Shown in pieces: positions 1-7,229 of a stretch of 7,787 bases of DNA. The translations under genes were made by a program, and so were the position numbers. The stretch is taken from positions 1 through 7,787 of the forward strand of contig JAURXE010000548.1 of assembly GCA_030654635.1 (NCBI GenBank), in the 5' to 3' direction. The notes beneath the pieces are model-generated. The model did no database searches. It was given only the letters and a program-made list of their open reading frames with translations, and was not told the origin of the DNA. This stretch comes from Pseudomonas sp. (GTDB taxonomy: Bacteria; Pseudomonadota; Gammaproteobacteria; Pseudomonadales; Pseudomonadaceae). The first letter of the stretch is position 1, and every line of letters starts with the position of its first letter.

Positions 1-972
1 TATTTTGCGATGGACCGTGACAACCGCTGGGACCGCGTCGCCCAGGCCTACAACCTGATAGTCGAGGGACAGGCCGAGTTCAGCGCCGCCAGCGCGACCG
101 CAGGGCTGGAAGCCGCCTACGCCCGCGGTGAAAACGACGAATTCGTCAAAGCCACCAGTATCGGCGCACCGGTGCGGGTCGAAGACGGTGACGCCGTGGT
201 GTTTATGAACTTTCGCGCCGACCGCGCCCGCGAGCTGACCCGTGCCTTTGTCGAGCCGGACTTCAGCGAGTTCCCCAGCGCCCGCACGCCACAGACCCGC
301 TTCGTGATGCTCACCCAGTACGCCGCCAGCATCAAAGCCCCCAGCGCCTTCGCCCCCGGCTCGCTGGACAACGTGCTCGGCGATTACTTGGCGAAAAACG
401 GCAAGACCCAGCTGCGCATCGCCGAGACCGAGAAATACGCCCACGTCACCTTCTTCTTCTCCGGCGGGCGTGAAGAACCGTTCCCCGGTGAGGAACGCAT
501 CCTGATTCCTTCGCCGAACGTCGCCACCTATGACCTGCAGCCGGAGATGAATGCTCCACTGGTCACCGACAAGCTGGTCGAAGCCATTGAACAGCAGCGC
601 TATGACGTGATTATCGTCAACTACGCCAACGGCGACATGGTCGGCCATACCGGGGTGTTTTCTGCGGCCGTCAAGGCGGTGGAATGCCTGGACACCTGCG
701 TCGGCCGCCTAGTCACCGCCCTGGCCAAGGTCGGCGGCGAAGCCCTGATCACCGCCGATCACGGCAACGTCGAACAAATGGAAGACGCCATCAGCGGTCA
801 GGCCCACACCGCCCACACCTGCGAGCCCGTGCCTTTTATCTACGTCGGCAAACGCCCGATCAGCTTGCGCGATGGCGGCGTATTGGCCGACGTAGCACCG
901 ACCATGCTCAAATTGCTGGGCCTGCCACAACCGGTGGAAATGACCGGCAAGTCGATCATCGAACTGCTCTAA
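1..972 (+). CDS. gpmI: 2,3-bisphosphoglycerate-independent phosphoglycerate mutase (partial, 5' end outside window)
   Basis: This enzyme interconverts 3-phosphoglycerate and 2-phosphoglycerate in the cytoplasm (glycolysis/gluconeogenesis) and uses two metal ions, usually manganese. The frame is open from base 1: the first codons read [13 protein letters not shown], a family signature, so the ATG at 10 is internal. About 323 C-terminal residues are present out of roughly 510 usual for the family; the missing N-terminal part would carry the phosphorylated serine. Visible active-site motifs are FRADRAR (211-231), [10 protein letters not shown] near 430-460, [12 protein letters not shown] (619-654) with metal-binding Asp and His, TADHGN (751-768) with Asp-His, and HTAHT (805-819) with the last metal histidine. 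The stop codon is TAA at 970-972. A strong terminator follows, so the gene appears transcriptionally separate from the envC-ctpA pair. No frameshift is visible. Identification is secure; only the 5' end is unknown. Confidence 0.97.
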   Translation, partial: YFAMDRDNRWDRVAQAYNLIVEGQAEFSAASATAGLEAAYARGENDEFVKATSIGAPVRVEDGDAVVFMNFRADRARELTRAFVEPDFSEFPSARTPQTRFVMLTQYAASIKAPSAFAPGSLDNVLGDYLAKNGKTQLRIAETEKYAHVTFFFSGGREEPFPGEERILIPSPNVATYDLQPEMNAPLVTDKLVEAIEQQRYDVIIVNYANGDMVGHTGVFSAAVKAVECLDTCVGRLVTALAKVGGEALITADHGNVEQMEDAISGQAHTAHTCEPVPFIYVGKRPISLRDGGVLADVAPTMLKLLGLPQPVEMTGKSIIELL

Positions 973-1030
973 CCGCCGGATTAAAGTCGTGCAGCCCACA
1001 ACAGCTGCAGATTTATCCGACCGATTAGCT

Positions 1031-1068
1031 AAAACGCCCGCCAGCCGATGCTTGCGGGCGTTTTTTTT
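1031..1068 (+). terminator. Intrinsic terminator after gpmI
   Basis: A perfect 11-bp stem pairs 1031-1041 with 1054-1064 (aaaacgcccgc with gcgggcgtttt). Inside it a second small stem is possible, 1043-1045 with 1050-1052 around the tetraloop cgat. Eight T residues (1061-1068) follow the GC-rich part. It lies 58 bases after the gpmI stop and ends 54 bases before the next gene start, so it should end gpmI transcripts. The left arm begins with four A, so it could also work weakly in reverse, but no gene arrives from that side. Confidence 0.92.
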
Positions 1069-1122
1069 GCACTGCGGGCCGGGCATACTAAGCCCTCTTC
1101 CTCTGCCGGTTTCATCCCGCCC

Positions 1123-2409
1123 ATGCTCCGCTCTCTCGTCATAGTTTTACTTGCTTGCCTGCTCAGCCCCGCCATGGCCGATTCCCGTAGCGATGCCCAG
1201 CAACAACTGGATAGCGCGCAAAAAGACGTGGTCGAGCTGAAAAAGCTGCTCGATCAGCTGCAAAAGGACAAATCCGGTGTTCAGCAAGAGCTGAAAAAAA
1301 CCGAAAGCGAGATGGGCCAGCTGGAAAATCAGGTCAAGGGCCTGCAAAACGAGCTAAATAAAAGCGACGAGCAGATCAAGCAACTCAATCAGCAGAAAAA
1401 GAAACTCCAAGAATCACGCCTTGAGCAGCAACGCCTGATCGGCATTCAAGCCCGCGCCGCTTACCAGAGCGGACATCAGGAGTACGTCAAGCTGCTGCTC
1501 AACCAGCAAAATCCGGAAAAATTCTCCCGCACCCTGACCTACTACGATTACTTGAGTAAGGCGCGCCTCGAACAACTGGCCACCTTCAATGAAACCCTGC
1601 GCCAGCTGGCCAATGTCGAGCAGGACATAGTTAACCAACAAACCCAGCTGGCAGAACAAAAGAGCGCCCTTGATGGCCGCCGCGAACTCCTGGCCCAAGC
1701 GCGCAAAGAGCGCCAACTGGTGCTGGCCAAGCTGAATACCGAGGCCCGTAATCGCAGCCAAAAGCTTAAAGCCCGCGAGCAAGAACAAGTGGCGCTGGGC
1801 AACGTGCTAAAAACCATCGAAGAAACCCTGGCCCGCCAAGCCCGCGAAGCCGAGGCGGCGCGCAAAGTGGCGGCCGCCGCCGCTGCCGCAGAAGCCGCCG
1901 AACAAGCCCGGCTGGCCAGCCTGCCGGCCACCGGCAAACCGGCAACCGCGAAAAAACCCGCTGCCGGCGCCTTGGTGTCGAGCAATGGCGCCAGCTACGG
2001 CGGGGCTTTTAGCAACGCCAAGGGCAAACTGCCGTGGCCGGTCAATGGCCGGCTGCTGGCGGGCTTCGGCACAGCTCGCGGCGACGATGCGCGGACCAAA
2101 TGGGACGGTGTGCTGATCAGCGCAGCGCTGGGCAGTCAGGTGCGCGCCGTGCACGGTGGCCGCGTGGTGTTCGCCGACTGGTTGCGCGGCGCCGGACTGT
2201 TGGTCATTCTCGACCATGGCAATGGCTACCTGAGCCTCTACGGTCACAATCAAAGTTTATTGAAAGACGCCGGCGACATCGTTAAAGCCGGTGAAGCCAT
2301 AGGCACAGTCGGCAGCAGTGGCGGCCAAGAGTCTCCGGCACTGTATTTCGCCATTCGCCAGCAAGGCCGCCCCAGCAACCCGGTACAATGGTGCCGCGCC
2401 CAAGGATAG
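1123..2409 (+). CDS. envC: EnvC-type murein hydrolase activator with degenerate LytM/M23 domain
   Basis: This is a 428-residue secreted protein. Residues 1-19 are a signal peptide (MLRSLVIVLLACLLSPAMA, then DS). Residues about 20-245 are rich in Q, K, E and L with heptad-like spacing, the coiled coil of EnvC proteins. An Ala-rich stretch (about 243-265) and a Gly/Ala/Ser linker lead to a C-terminal M23 domain (about 302-424: KLPWPVNGRL to NPVQWC). The peptidase metal site is lost: the HxGxD position reads WDGVL (327-331) and the final HxH reads ALY (406-408). This matches E. coli EnvC, which does not cut peptidoglycan but activates amidases AmiA/AmiB at division. His375 in YGHNQ, at the position of a catalytic histidine in active LytM, is kept. 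An in-frame ATG at 1048 lies inside the upstream terminator hairpin and would bury the signal peptide, so I start at 1123, although no clear Shine-Dalgarno precedes it. The gene is probably cotranscribed with ctpA. Confidence 0.9.
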   Translation: MLRSLVIVLLACLLSPAMADSRSDAQQQLDSAQKDVVELKKLLDQLQKDKSGVQQELKKTESEMGQLENQVKGLQNELNKSDEQIKQLNQQKKKLQESRLEQQRLIGIQARAAYQSGHQEYVKLLLNQQNPEKFSRTLTYYDYLSKARLEQLATFNETLRQLANVEQDIVNQQTQLAEQKSALDGRRELLAQARKERQLVLAKLNTEARNRSQKLKAREQEQVALGNVLKTIEETLARQAREAEAARKVAAAAAAAEAAEQARLASLPATGKPATAKKPAAGALVSSNGASYGGAFSNAKGKLPWPVNGRLLAGFGTARGDDARTKWDGVLISAALGSQVRAVHGGRVVFADWLRGAGLLVILDHGNGYLSLYGHNQSLLKDAGDIVKAGEAIGTVGSSGGQESPALYFAIRQQGRPSNPVQWCRAQG

Positions 2410-2421
2410 GCACCTCTTTCT

Positions 2422-2426
2422 AGGAG
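2422..2426 (+). promoter_or_regulatory. Ribosome binding site of ctpA
   Basis: AGGAG lies 10 bases before the ATG at 2437. Another ATG at 2429 is only two bases from this motif and out of frame with ctpA, so the Shine-Dalgarno supports 2437 as the start. The motif sits in the 27-base gap after the envC stop, where no promoter or terminator is visible, fitting translation from a shared envC-ctpA mRNA. Confidence 0.7.
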
Positions 2427-2436
2427 TTATGTTGTC

Positions 2437-3771
2437 ATGTTGCATTTTGCCCGCCCAACCGCCCTGGCCTTAGCGATTGCTCTGCTGATCGCCGCTCCCG
2501 CACTGCAGGCCAGCGGCAAGGTGGCGGAGAAAATTCCCGCACCAGCCCTGAGCAGTGATGCCAACGCACCATTGCCACTGGAGGAGTTGCGCACTTTTGC
2601 CGAGATCATGGACCGCATCAAAGCCGCCTATGTTGAGCCGGTAGATGACAAGACCCTGCTGGAAAACGCCATCAAGGGCATGCTCAGCAACCTCGATCCG
2701 CACTCGGCCTACCTCGACCCGGCTGAGTTTGCCGAGTTGCAGCAAAGCACCAGTGGCGAATTTGGTGGCTTAGGGATAGAAGTCGGCCAGGAAGAAGGCT
2801 TCCTGAAAGTCATCTCGCCAATTGACGACACCCCCGCCTCAAAAGCCGGAATTCAGCCCGGCGACCTGATCATCAAGATCGATGGCCAGCCGACCAAGGG
2901 GCTGAACATGAGCGAGTCGGTCGACAAAATGCGCGGCAAGATCGGCAGCAAAATTGTTCTGACCATCGTTCGTGAAGGTGCGCCGCCCTTTGATGTCGAA
3001 CTGGAGCGTGCGGTCATCAAGGTCAAGAGCGTGAAGAGTCAGTTGCTCGACGAGCATTATGGCTACCTGCGCATCTCGCAATTTCAGGTCAACAGTGGCG
3101 AAGAAGTCGGCAAGGCCTTGGCATCGCTGAAAAAGCAAAACGACGGCAAGAAGCTGCGCGGCATCATTCTGGACTTGCGCAACAATCCAGGCGGCGTACT
3201 GCAAGCCGCCGTTGAGGTCAGCGATCACTTCCTCACCAAGGGCTTGATCGTCTACACCAAGGGCCGCATCGCCAACTCCGAACTGCGCTTCTCCGCCGAC
3301 CCGGAAGATGCCAGCAACGGCGTACCTCTGGTGGTGCTGATTAACGGTGGCAGCGCCTCGGCCTCGGAAATCGTCGCCGGCGCCCTGCAAGACCACAAGC
3401 GCGCGGTACTGATGGGCACCGAGAGTTTCGGTAAAGGCTCGGTGCAAACCGTGCTGCCGCTGAACAATGAGCGCGGCTTGAAACTCACCACCGCGCTCTA
3501 CTACACCCCCAACGGTCGCTCGATTCAGGCCCAGGGCATAGTGCCGGACATCGTGGTGCGCCGCGCCAAGATCACCAGCGAACAAGACAGCGAAAATTTC
3601 AAGGAAGCCGACCTCGCCGGTCACCTCGGCAATGGTAATGGCGGCGCCGACAAACCCTCGAACGGCAAAGGCAAAGGCCCGGCGCCACTGCCGCGCCCAC
3701 AAGACGATGACTTCCAGCTCAGCCAGGCCCTGAGCCTGCTCAAAGGCCTGAGCGTGACCCGCGGCGACTAG
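2437..3771 (+). CDS. ctpA: Carboxyl-terminal processing protease CtpA (S41 family, PDZ domain)
   Basis: This is a 444-residue periplasmic serine protease. In P. aeruginosa the matching CtpA works with the outer-membrane lipoprotein LbcA and degrades peptidoglycan cross-link endopeptidases such as MepM, so it controls wall growth; that role is transferred by family resemblance. A signal peptide covers about residues 1-25 (cleavage near ALQA-S). A short helical region (LRTFAEIMDRIKAAYVEPVDDK) precedes the PDZ domain at about 103-184, which includes GGLGIEV (110-116) and AGIQPGDLI. The protease core spans about 190-370, with the Ser/Lys dyad S308 in GGSASASE and K333 in SFGKGSVQ, plus Q337; the spacings of 25 and 29 residues fit the family. 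A Gly/Asn/Lys-rich low-complexity segment (398-414) precedes the tail QLSQALSLLKGLSVTRG. It sits 27 bases after envC and a bidirectional terminator follows. Identification is firm; the substrates in this organism are inferred. Confidence 0.96.
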   Translation: MLHFARPTALALAIALLIAAPALQASGKVAEKIPAPALSSDANAPLPLEELRTFAEIMDRIKAAYVEPVDDKTLLENAIKGMLSNLDPHSAYLDPAEFAELQQSTSGEFGGLGIEVGQEEGFLKVISPIDDTPASKAGIQPGDLIIKIDGQPTKGLNMSESVDKMRGKIGSKIVLTIVREGAPPFDVELERAVIKVKSVKSQLLDEHYGYLRISQFQVNSGEEVGKALASLKKQNDGKKLRGIILDLRNNPGGVLQAAVEVSDHFLTKGLIVYTKGRIANSELRFSADPEDASNGVPLVVLINGGSASASEIVAGALQDHKRAVLMGTESFGKGSVQTVLPLNNERGLKLTTALYYTPNGRSIQAQGIVPDIVVRRAKITSEQDSENFKEADLAGHLGNGNGGADKPSNGKGKGPAPLPRPQDDDFQLSQALSLLKGLSVTRGD

Positions 3772-3788
3772 GTTTTGCTTAAGCGACC

Positions 3789-3829
3789 GCACATAAAAAA
3801 ACCCGGAACATTCCGGTTTTTTTATGTGC
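3789..3829. terminator. Bidirectional intrinsic terminator between ctpA and SBP1
   Basis: The 13-base arms 3789-3801 (gcacataaaaaaa) and 3817-3829 are perfect reverse complements. Inside, after an unpaired C at 3802, CCGG at 3803-3806 pairs with CCGG at 3813-3816, with A3807-T3812 possible and a short loop. The seven A on one side and seven T on the other give a U-run after the GC core on either strand. It lies 17 bases after the ctpA stop and 7 bases past the SBP1 stop, so it can end both convergent transcripts. Confidence 0.93.
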
Positions 3830-3836
3830 AAACAGC

Positions 3837-4592
3837 CTACTGATAGCTGTTAAGAATATCGTCGACAAAGCCTTCGGCGCGCATCTTGTCGAGGGCAGTC
3901 TGTAGCTTCTGCACGATCTCGTCAGGCGTCTCGCGGTTCAACGCCAGATACAAATCGCCGCTATGAAAGCGCAACACCGTCTTCAACCCGGAAACCCCTT
4001 CCTGCTTGGCCAAGTAACGGCCGGCCGGGTCGCCAGTGGCCCACAAATCAATCTTACCGTCCTGCAGCTTCTTGGCGTTCTCTTGGTCACGCAGCGAAAG
4101 CAGCGGCTCCAGGGTTTGCTCGGCCAAGTATTCGGCGACGGCATCGCCTTTGTAAGCGCCAACTTTGTACTGCTTGGCCTCTTCCAGCTTGCTCAGGCTG
4201 ATCTTGCTGTCGCCTTTGGCCAGCATCACCCAGTCATCCGGACCAATCGGGCCGACCCACTTAAACAGCTCCTCACGCGCCGGCAAGCGGCTGGTGGAGA
4301 ACACCCCGTAGCCCGGTTTCTCCAGCGCCAGATTGTAAATGCGATCCCAGGGGAAGCGCAGGCTCAGCACGTACTTGACCCCGGCACGCTTGAACATCTC
4401 GCGGACGATGTCGGCGGCGATGCCATCGATATTTTCGTCCGGGGCAAAGTTTTTGCCATTGATCGCCATGTTGTACGGCGGGTAATTCTCGGTCAGCAGA
4501 ACGACACTGTAGTTCTCGTCCACTGCGGCAAAAGCACTGTTGGCCAGCAGTAAGCAGCTGCCAACCAGCCCAAGCAATAGCTGTTTAAACAT
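3837..4592 (-). CDS. Periplasmic solute-binding protein, SBP_bac_3-like (SBP1)
   Basis: This is a 251-residue secreted protein of the extracellular solute-binding family 3 fold (type II periplasmic binding protein). Residues 1-22 are a signal peptide ending ANSAFA, before AVDENY. Landmarks are LTEN (33-36), FPWDR (80-84), a TSRLPAREE segment, FKWVGP (110-115), and DLWATGDPAG (172-181) in the second lobe. Family members usually bind amino acids or other small polar solutes for ABC importers, but no permease or ATPase gene lies in the window, so ligand and partner are unknown. It is the third of three tandem paralogues in transcription order and about three-quarters identical by eye to SBP2. 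A weak AAGAG ribosome binding site precedes the ATG. The 168-base gap to SBP2 (4593-4760) holds no gene; it has a weak hairpin just past SBP2 (4719-4724 with 4741-4746) and no convincing promoter. Confidence 0.88.
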   Translation of the reverse strand: MFKQLLLGLVGSCLLLANSAFAAVDENYSVVLLTENYPPYNMAINGKNFAPDENIDGIAADIVREMFKRAGVKYVLSLRFPWDRIYNLALEKPGYGVFSTSRLPAREELFKWVGPIGPDDWVMLAKGDSKISLSKLEEAKQYKVGAYKGDAVAEYLAEQTLEPLLSLRDQENAKKLQDGKIDLWATGDPAGRYLAKQEGVSGLKTVLRFHSGDLYLALNRETPDEIVQKLQTALDKMRAEGFVDDILNSYQ

Positions 4593-4760
4593 AGCGGTTC
4601 TCTTTTTATTGGAGGAGGGGGATTAGCCGTACAGCGCCCGAGCATACTCCACCGCGCTACCAGAACCCAGCAGCGCTCGAATAAATGCGACCCACTAGTC
4701 AGATGCGGACTGATCGGCGGCTGCCGCAGCGAACCGCAAAGCAGCCCGGCCAGTTACGAC

Positions 4761-5519
4761 TTACAGATAGCGCTTGAGTACCTCGGCGGCAAAGCCATCG
4801 GCGCGCATTTGCTCAAGGGCAGCCTGCAGCTTTTGCACCACGGCATCCGGGGTTTCTTTATTCAACGCCAGATAAAGCTGGGCGGTATTAAAGCGCAGCA
4901 CGCTTTTCAAGCCGCTGACGCCCTCTTGCCGGGCCAGATACAAACCGGCCGGATCGCCGGTGGCCCACAGGTCGATATCGCCACGCTGCAGCTTCTTGGC
5001 GTTTTCCTGATCGCGCAGGGCAGTCAGCGGCTGCAAGCCTTGCTGGGTTAAGTGCTCGGCAATCGCATCGCCTTGATAGGCACCGACTTTGTACTGCCGG
5101 GCATCGTCCAGGCTGTTGAGACTGATCGAACTGTCCGCCTTGGCCAACAACACCCAGTCATCCGGACCGAGCGGGCCGACCCATTTGAAGTCGCTCTCGC
5201 GCTCAGGCAGCCGCGCGGTCACGAATACACCGTAACCCGGCTTTTCCAGCGCCATCTTGTAAATTCGATCCCAAGGGAAGCGCAAGCTCAGCTGGTACTT
5301 AATCTCAGCGCGCTTGAACATCTCACGCACCAGATCGACGGCAATCCCGTTGATATTTTCGTCGCGGGCAAAGTTCTTGCCGTTGACTGCCATGTTGTAG
5401 GGCGGGAAGTTCTCGGTCAGCAGCACGGCTTCATAGCTGGTGTCAGCCTCGGCACGGGCAGTGCCGCCAAGCAACAGAGCGGCAGTGCAAGCTAATGCGA
5501 ACAACAAAGGATTAAACAT
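4761..5519 (-). CDS. Periplasmic solute-binding protein, SBP_bac_3-like (SBP2)
   Basis: This is a 252-residue secreted paralogue of SBP1. An upstream in-frame ATG at 5597 would add 26 residues and overlap the end of SBP3. I chose the ATG at 5519 because it starts a normal signal peptide (MFNPLLFALACTAALLLGGTARA, cleavage near residue 23), aligns with the SBP1 start, and has GAGAG about 5-10 bases upstream. Motifs are LTEN, then FPWDR (81-85), FKWVGP (111-116), KVGAYQGD and DLWATGDPAG (173-182). The mature part has no cysteine and no gaps relative to SBP1 over about 220 residues. The gap from the SBP3 stop is 58 bases with no terminator visible, so SBP3 and SBP2 are likely on one transcript. 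The solute is unknown; a recent duplicate of SBP1 with similar or slightly shifted specificity is the simplest reading. Confidence 0.88.
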   Translation of the reverse strand: MFNPLLFALACTAALLLGGTARAEADTSYEAVLLTENFPPYNMAVNGKNFARDENINGIAVDLVREMFKRAEIKYQLSLRFPWDRIYKMALEKPGYGVFVTARLPERESDFKWVGPLGPDDWVLLAKADSSISLNSLDDARQYKVGAYQGDAIAEHLTQQGLQPLTALRDQENAKKLQRGDIDLWATGDPAGLYLARQEGVSGLKSVLRFNTAQLYLALNKETPDAVVQKLQAALEQMRADGFAAEVLKRYL

Positions 5520-5577
5520 AAAAGCTCTCAGTGCATAAATAAAAGGTGTGGCCAGACGCTGACAAACCGCCGCAAGG

Positions 5578-6315
5578 TTACTGGTAGCGGGCAGCAATGG
5601 CGGTTAATTGACCATCGGCCCGCAGGCTATCCAAGGCGGCCTGTAATTGCTGGACCAAGGCGTCAGAGGCATTTTTGTTCAAGGCCAGATAAAGCTCGGC
5701 CGTGTGAAAGCGCTGCACCACCTTGAAGTCCGCAACCCCGGCCTGCTTGGCCAAATAATGCCCAGTCGGATCGGCCGTGGCCCACAGATCGATTTGTCCT
5801 TTGGCCAGTTTCTGGACGTTTTCGTTGTCGCGCAGCGAGGTTTGCACCGTCAGCCCACGGTCAATCAAGTACTGACTTATCGCATCGCCCTGGTAGCCGC
5901 CGATGCGGTATTGCGCCGCGTCCTGCAGGTTGCTCAAGCTGATTGCGCTGTCGGCTTTGGCCATCAGCACCCAATCATTGGTCGCAATCGGCCCGACCCA
6001 TTTGAACAGCGACTCACGCTCCGCCGTGCGCGCTACCGAGAACAAGCCATAGCCCGCATCACTGAGGGTCTGCTGATAGACCCGATCCCAGGGAAAACGC
6101 AGGATTTGCTGGCATTCAACCTTGGCGCGCTCGCAGACTGCACGCAGGGTGTCCGAGCTAATGCCGCTAACCCCGGCATCCTTTGCATAGTTACCGCCAT
6201 TGGCCGACATATTGAACGGCGCCAGGTTTTCGGTAAGCAGCACCAGCGACTCGGCGCGAACCAGGCTCGACCCGCAGACCACTAAAAGGGCTAGCAACAA
6301 GCGATAAACCGACAT
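5578..6315 (-). CDS. Periplasmic solute-binding protein, SBP_bac_3-like, divergent paralogue (SBP3)
   Basis: This is a 245-residue secreted protein, first of the three tandem paralogues in transcription order. The frame stays open to an ATG at 6390, but the ATG at 6315 begins a clean signal peptide (MSVYRLLLALLVVCGSSLVRA, then ES) and has GGAG five bases upstream, so it is preferred. The shared motifs are present: LTEN, FPWDR (74-78), FKWVGP (104-109) and DLWATADPTG (166-175). It is clearly more diverged, about half identical by eye to SBP1 and SBP2. The region KNFA.DEN..GI of the other two reads GNYAKDAGVSGI here. It has two cysteines in the mature part (C61 and C68), which SBP1 and SBP2 lack. 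The signal peptide contains LVVCG, but this is a poor lipobox. No transporter membrane subunits are nearby; ligand unknown. Confidence 0.87.
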   Translation of the reverse strand: MSVYRLLLALLVVCGSSLVRAESLVLLTENLAPFNMSANGGNYAKDAGVSGISSDTLRAVCERAKVECQQILRFPWDRVYQQTLSDAGYGLFSVARTAERESLFKWVGPIATNDWVLMAKADSAISLSNLQDAAQYRIGGYQGDAISQYLIDRGLTVQTSLRDNENVQKLAKGQIDLWATADPTGHYLAKQAGVADFKVVQRFHTAELYLALNKNASDALVQQLQAALDSLRADGQLTAIAARYQ

Positions 6316-6320
6316 AGGAA

Positions 6321-6324
6321 CTCC
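6321..6324 (-). promoter_or_regulatory. Ribosome binding site of SBP3
   Basis: Read on the minus strand, GTGGAG ends five bases before the ATG at 6315. This spacing is good and the longer frame (ATG at 6390) lacks an equal motif, so the site decides for the shorter protein with a proper signal peptide. Confidence 0.65.
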
Positions 6325-6452
6325 ACGGGAGAGAATCAGCAATGGCCCATGCCGAGTCAAAACAACCCCGGCCTTGAGCCACAAAAACACTACCAGGCAA
6401 GTCTAGCGGAGCTTGAATCCCGTTGTTGTCGACTCCCCCGCAGCCATACCTA

Positions 6453-7223
6453 CTAGCGCACCACAATACCGCGGCTGGCCAGATAGGCCTTGGCTTCGGG
6501 CACCGTGTATTCACCGAAGTGAAAGATGCTGGCGGCCAGCACGGCCGAGGCCTTGCCTTCCAGAATGCCGGCGGCCAAGTGCTCCAGATTGCCGACGCCG
6601 CCCGAGGCGATCACCGGAATCCCCAGAGCTTCGCTGATGGCCCGGGTTACACCCAGGTCGTAGCCGCTTTTGACGCCGTCCTGATCCATGCTGGTGAGCA
6701 GAATTTCGCCGGCACCCAAGTCTTCCATTTTCTTCGCCCAGAGCACCGCGTCCAACCCGGTGGGTTTGCGCCCGCCGTGGGTGAAAATTTCCCAGCGCGG
6801 CGTCTCACCGGGCTTGGAGACCTTCTTGGCATCGATGGCCACCACTATGCACTGCGAGCCAAAACGCGAGGCCGCTTCGCCGACGAACTCGGGGTTAAAC
6901 ACCGCCGCGGTGTTGATCGAAACCTTGTCGGCGCCGGCATTCAGCAGGTTGCGGATGTCTTGCACGCAGCGTACGCCGCCACCCACGGTCAGCGGGATAA
7001 ATACCTGACTGGCCATCCGCTCCACTGTATGCAAAGTGGTGTCACGGCCGTCGACGCTGGCGGTGATGTCGAGAAAGGTAATCTCGTCGGCGCCCTGCTC
7101 GTCATACAGACGGGCGATTTCCACCGGATCACCGGCATCGCGAATGTTCTCGAACTTGACGCCCTTGACCACGCGACCGTTGTCGACGTCGAGGCAGGGA
7201 ATGATGCGTTTAGCTAAAGCCAT
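6453..7223 (-). CDS. hisF: Imidazole glycerol phosphate synthase, cyclase subunit HisF
   Basis: HisF is the cyclase half of the HisH-HisF complex. It uses ammonia made by HisH to turn PRFAR into imidazole glycerol phosphate and AICAR in histidine synthesis. The protein has 256 residues, the normal length, as a (beta/alpha)8 barrel. It opens with [22 protein letters not shown]12 and D131 (VVAIDAKK) match the catalytic aspartates (D11 and D130 in Thermotoga numbering), and K20 is present. Phosphate-binding glycine motifs are GGGVR (81-85) and ASGGV (206-210). The frame stays open to 7466, but that extension runs through the repeat and into hisA in another frame; the ATG at 7223 has GGAG six bases upstream. 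It lies downstream of hisA with an 88-base gap holding a REPIN-like repeat. No good terminator follows it before SBP3. The hisA-hisF order suggests hisH and hisB lie beyond the window, as in other pseudomonads. Confidence 0.97.
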   Translation of the reverse strand: MALAKRIIPCLDVDNGRVVKGVKFENIRDAGDPVEIARLYDEQGADEITFLDITASVDGRDTTLHTVERMASQVFIPLTVGGGVRCVQDIRNLLNAGADKVSINTAAVFNPEFVGEAASRFGSQCIVVAIDAKKVSKPGETPRWEIFTHGGRKPTGLDAVLWAKKMEDLGAGEILLTSMDQDGVKSGYDLGVTRAISEALGIPVIASGGVGNLEHLAAGILEGKASAVLAASIFHFGEYTVPEAKAYLASRGIVVR

Positions 7224-7229
7224 ACGGTG

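Noticed and set aside
2839..3831. 330-codon open frame on the minus strand opposite ctpA
   Set aside because: It overlaps the complete, motif-rich ctpA gene, crosses the terminator hairpin, and its protein has no recognisable domain; long antisense frames are expected in GC-rich codon patterns.
3963..4553. Plus-strand open frames opposite SBP1, SBP2 and SBP3 (also 5052-5495 and 5647-6285)
   Set aside because: These frames resemble one another only because the genes on the other strand are paralogues; none has a credible start context or domain.
4593..4760. Possible small gene or regulatory RNA between SBP2 and SBP1
   Set aside because: No start with a ribosome binding site and no strong hairpin with a T-run; only a 6-bp stem with a 16-base loop.
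6244..6315. Lipoprotein signal in SBP3 (LVVCG)
   Set aside because: Valine directly before the cysteine is atypical for a lipobox, and a normal signal peptidase I site (VRA-ES) follows.
6332..6360. Possible sigma70 promoter for SBP3: TTGACT (6360-6355) and GATTCT (6337-6332) with 17-base spacing on the minus strand
   Set aside because: The -35 is good but the -10 matches only half the consensus and would leave a very short leader, so it is not called as a feature.
6423..7217. 264-codon open frame on the plus strand opposite hisF
   Set aside because: It is antisense to a full-length hisF with all catalytic motifs and shows no family signature.
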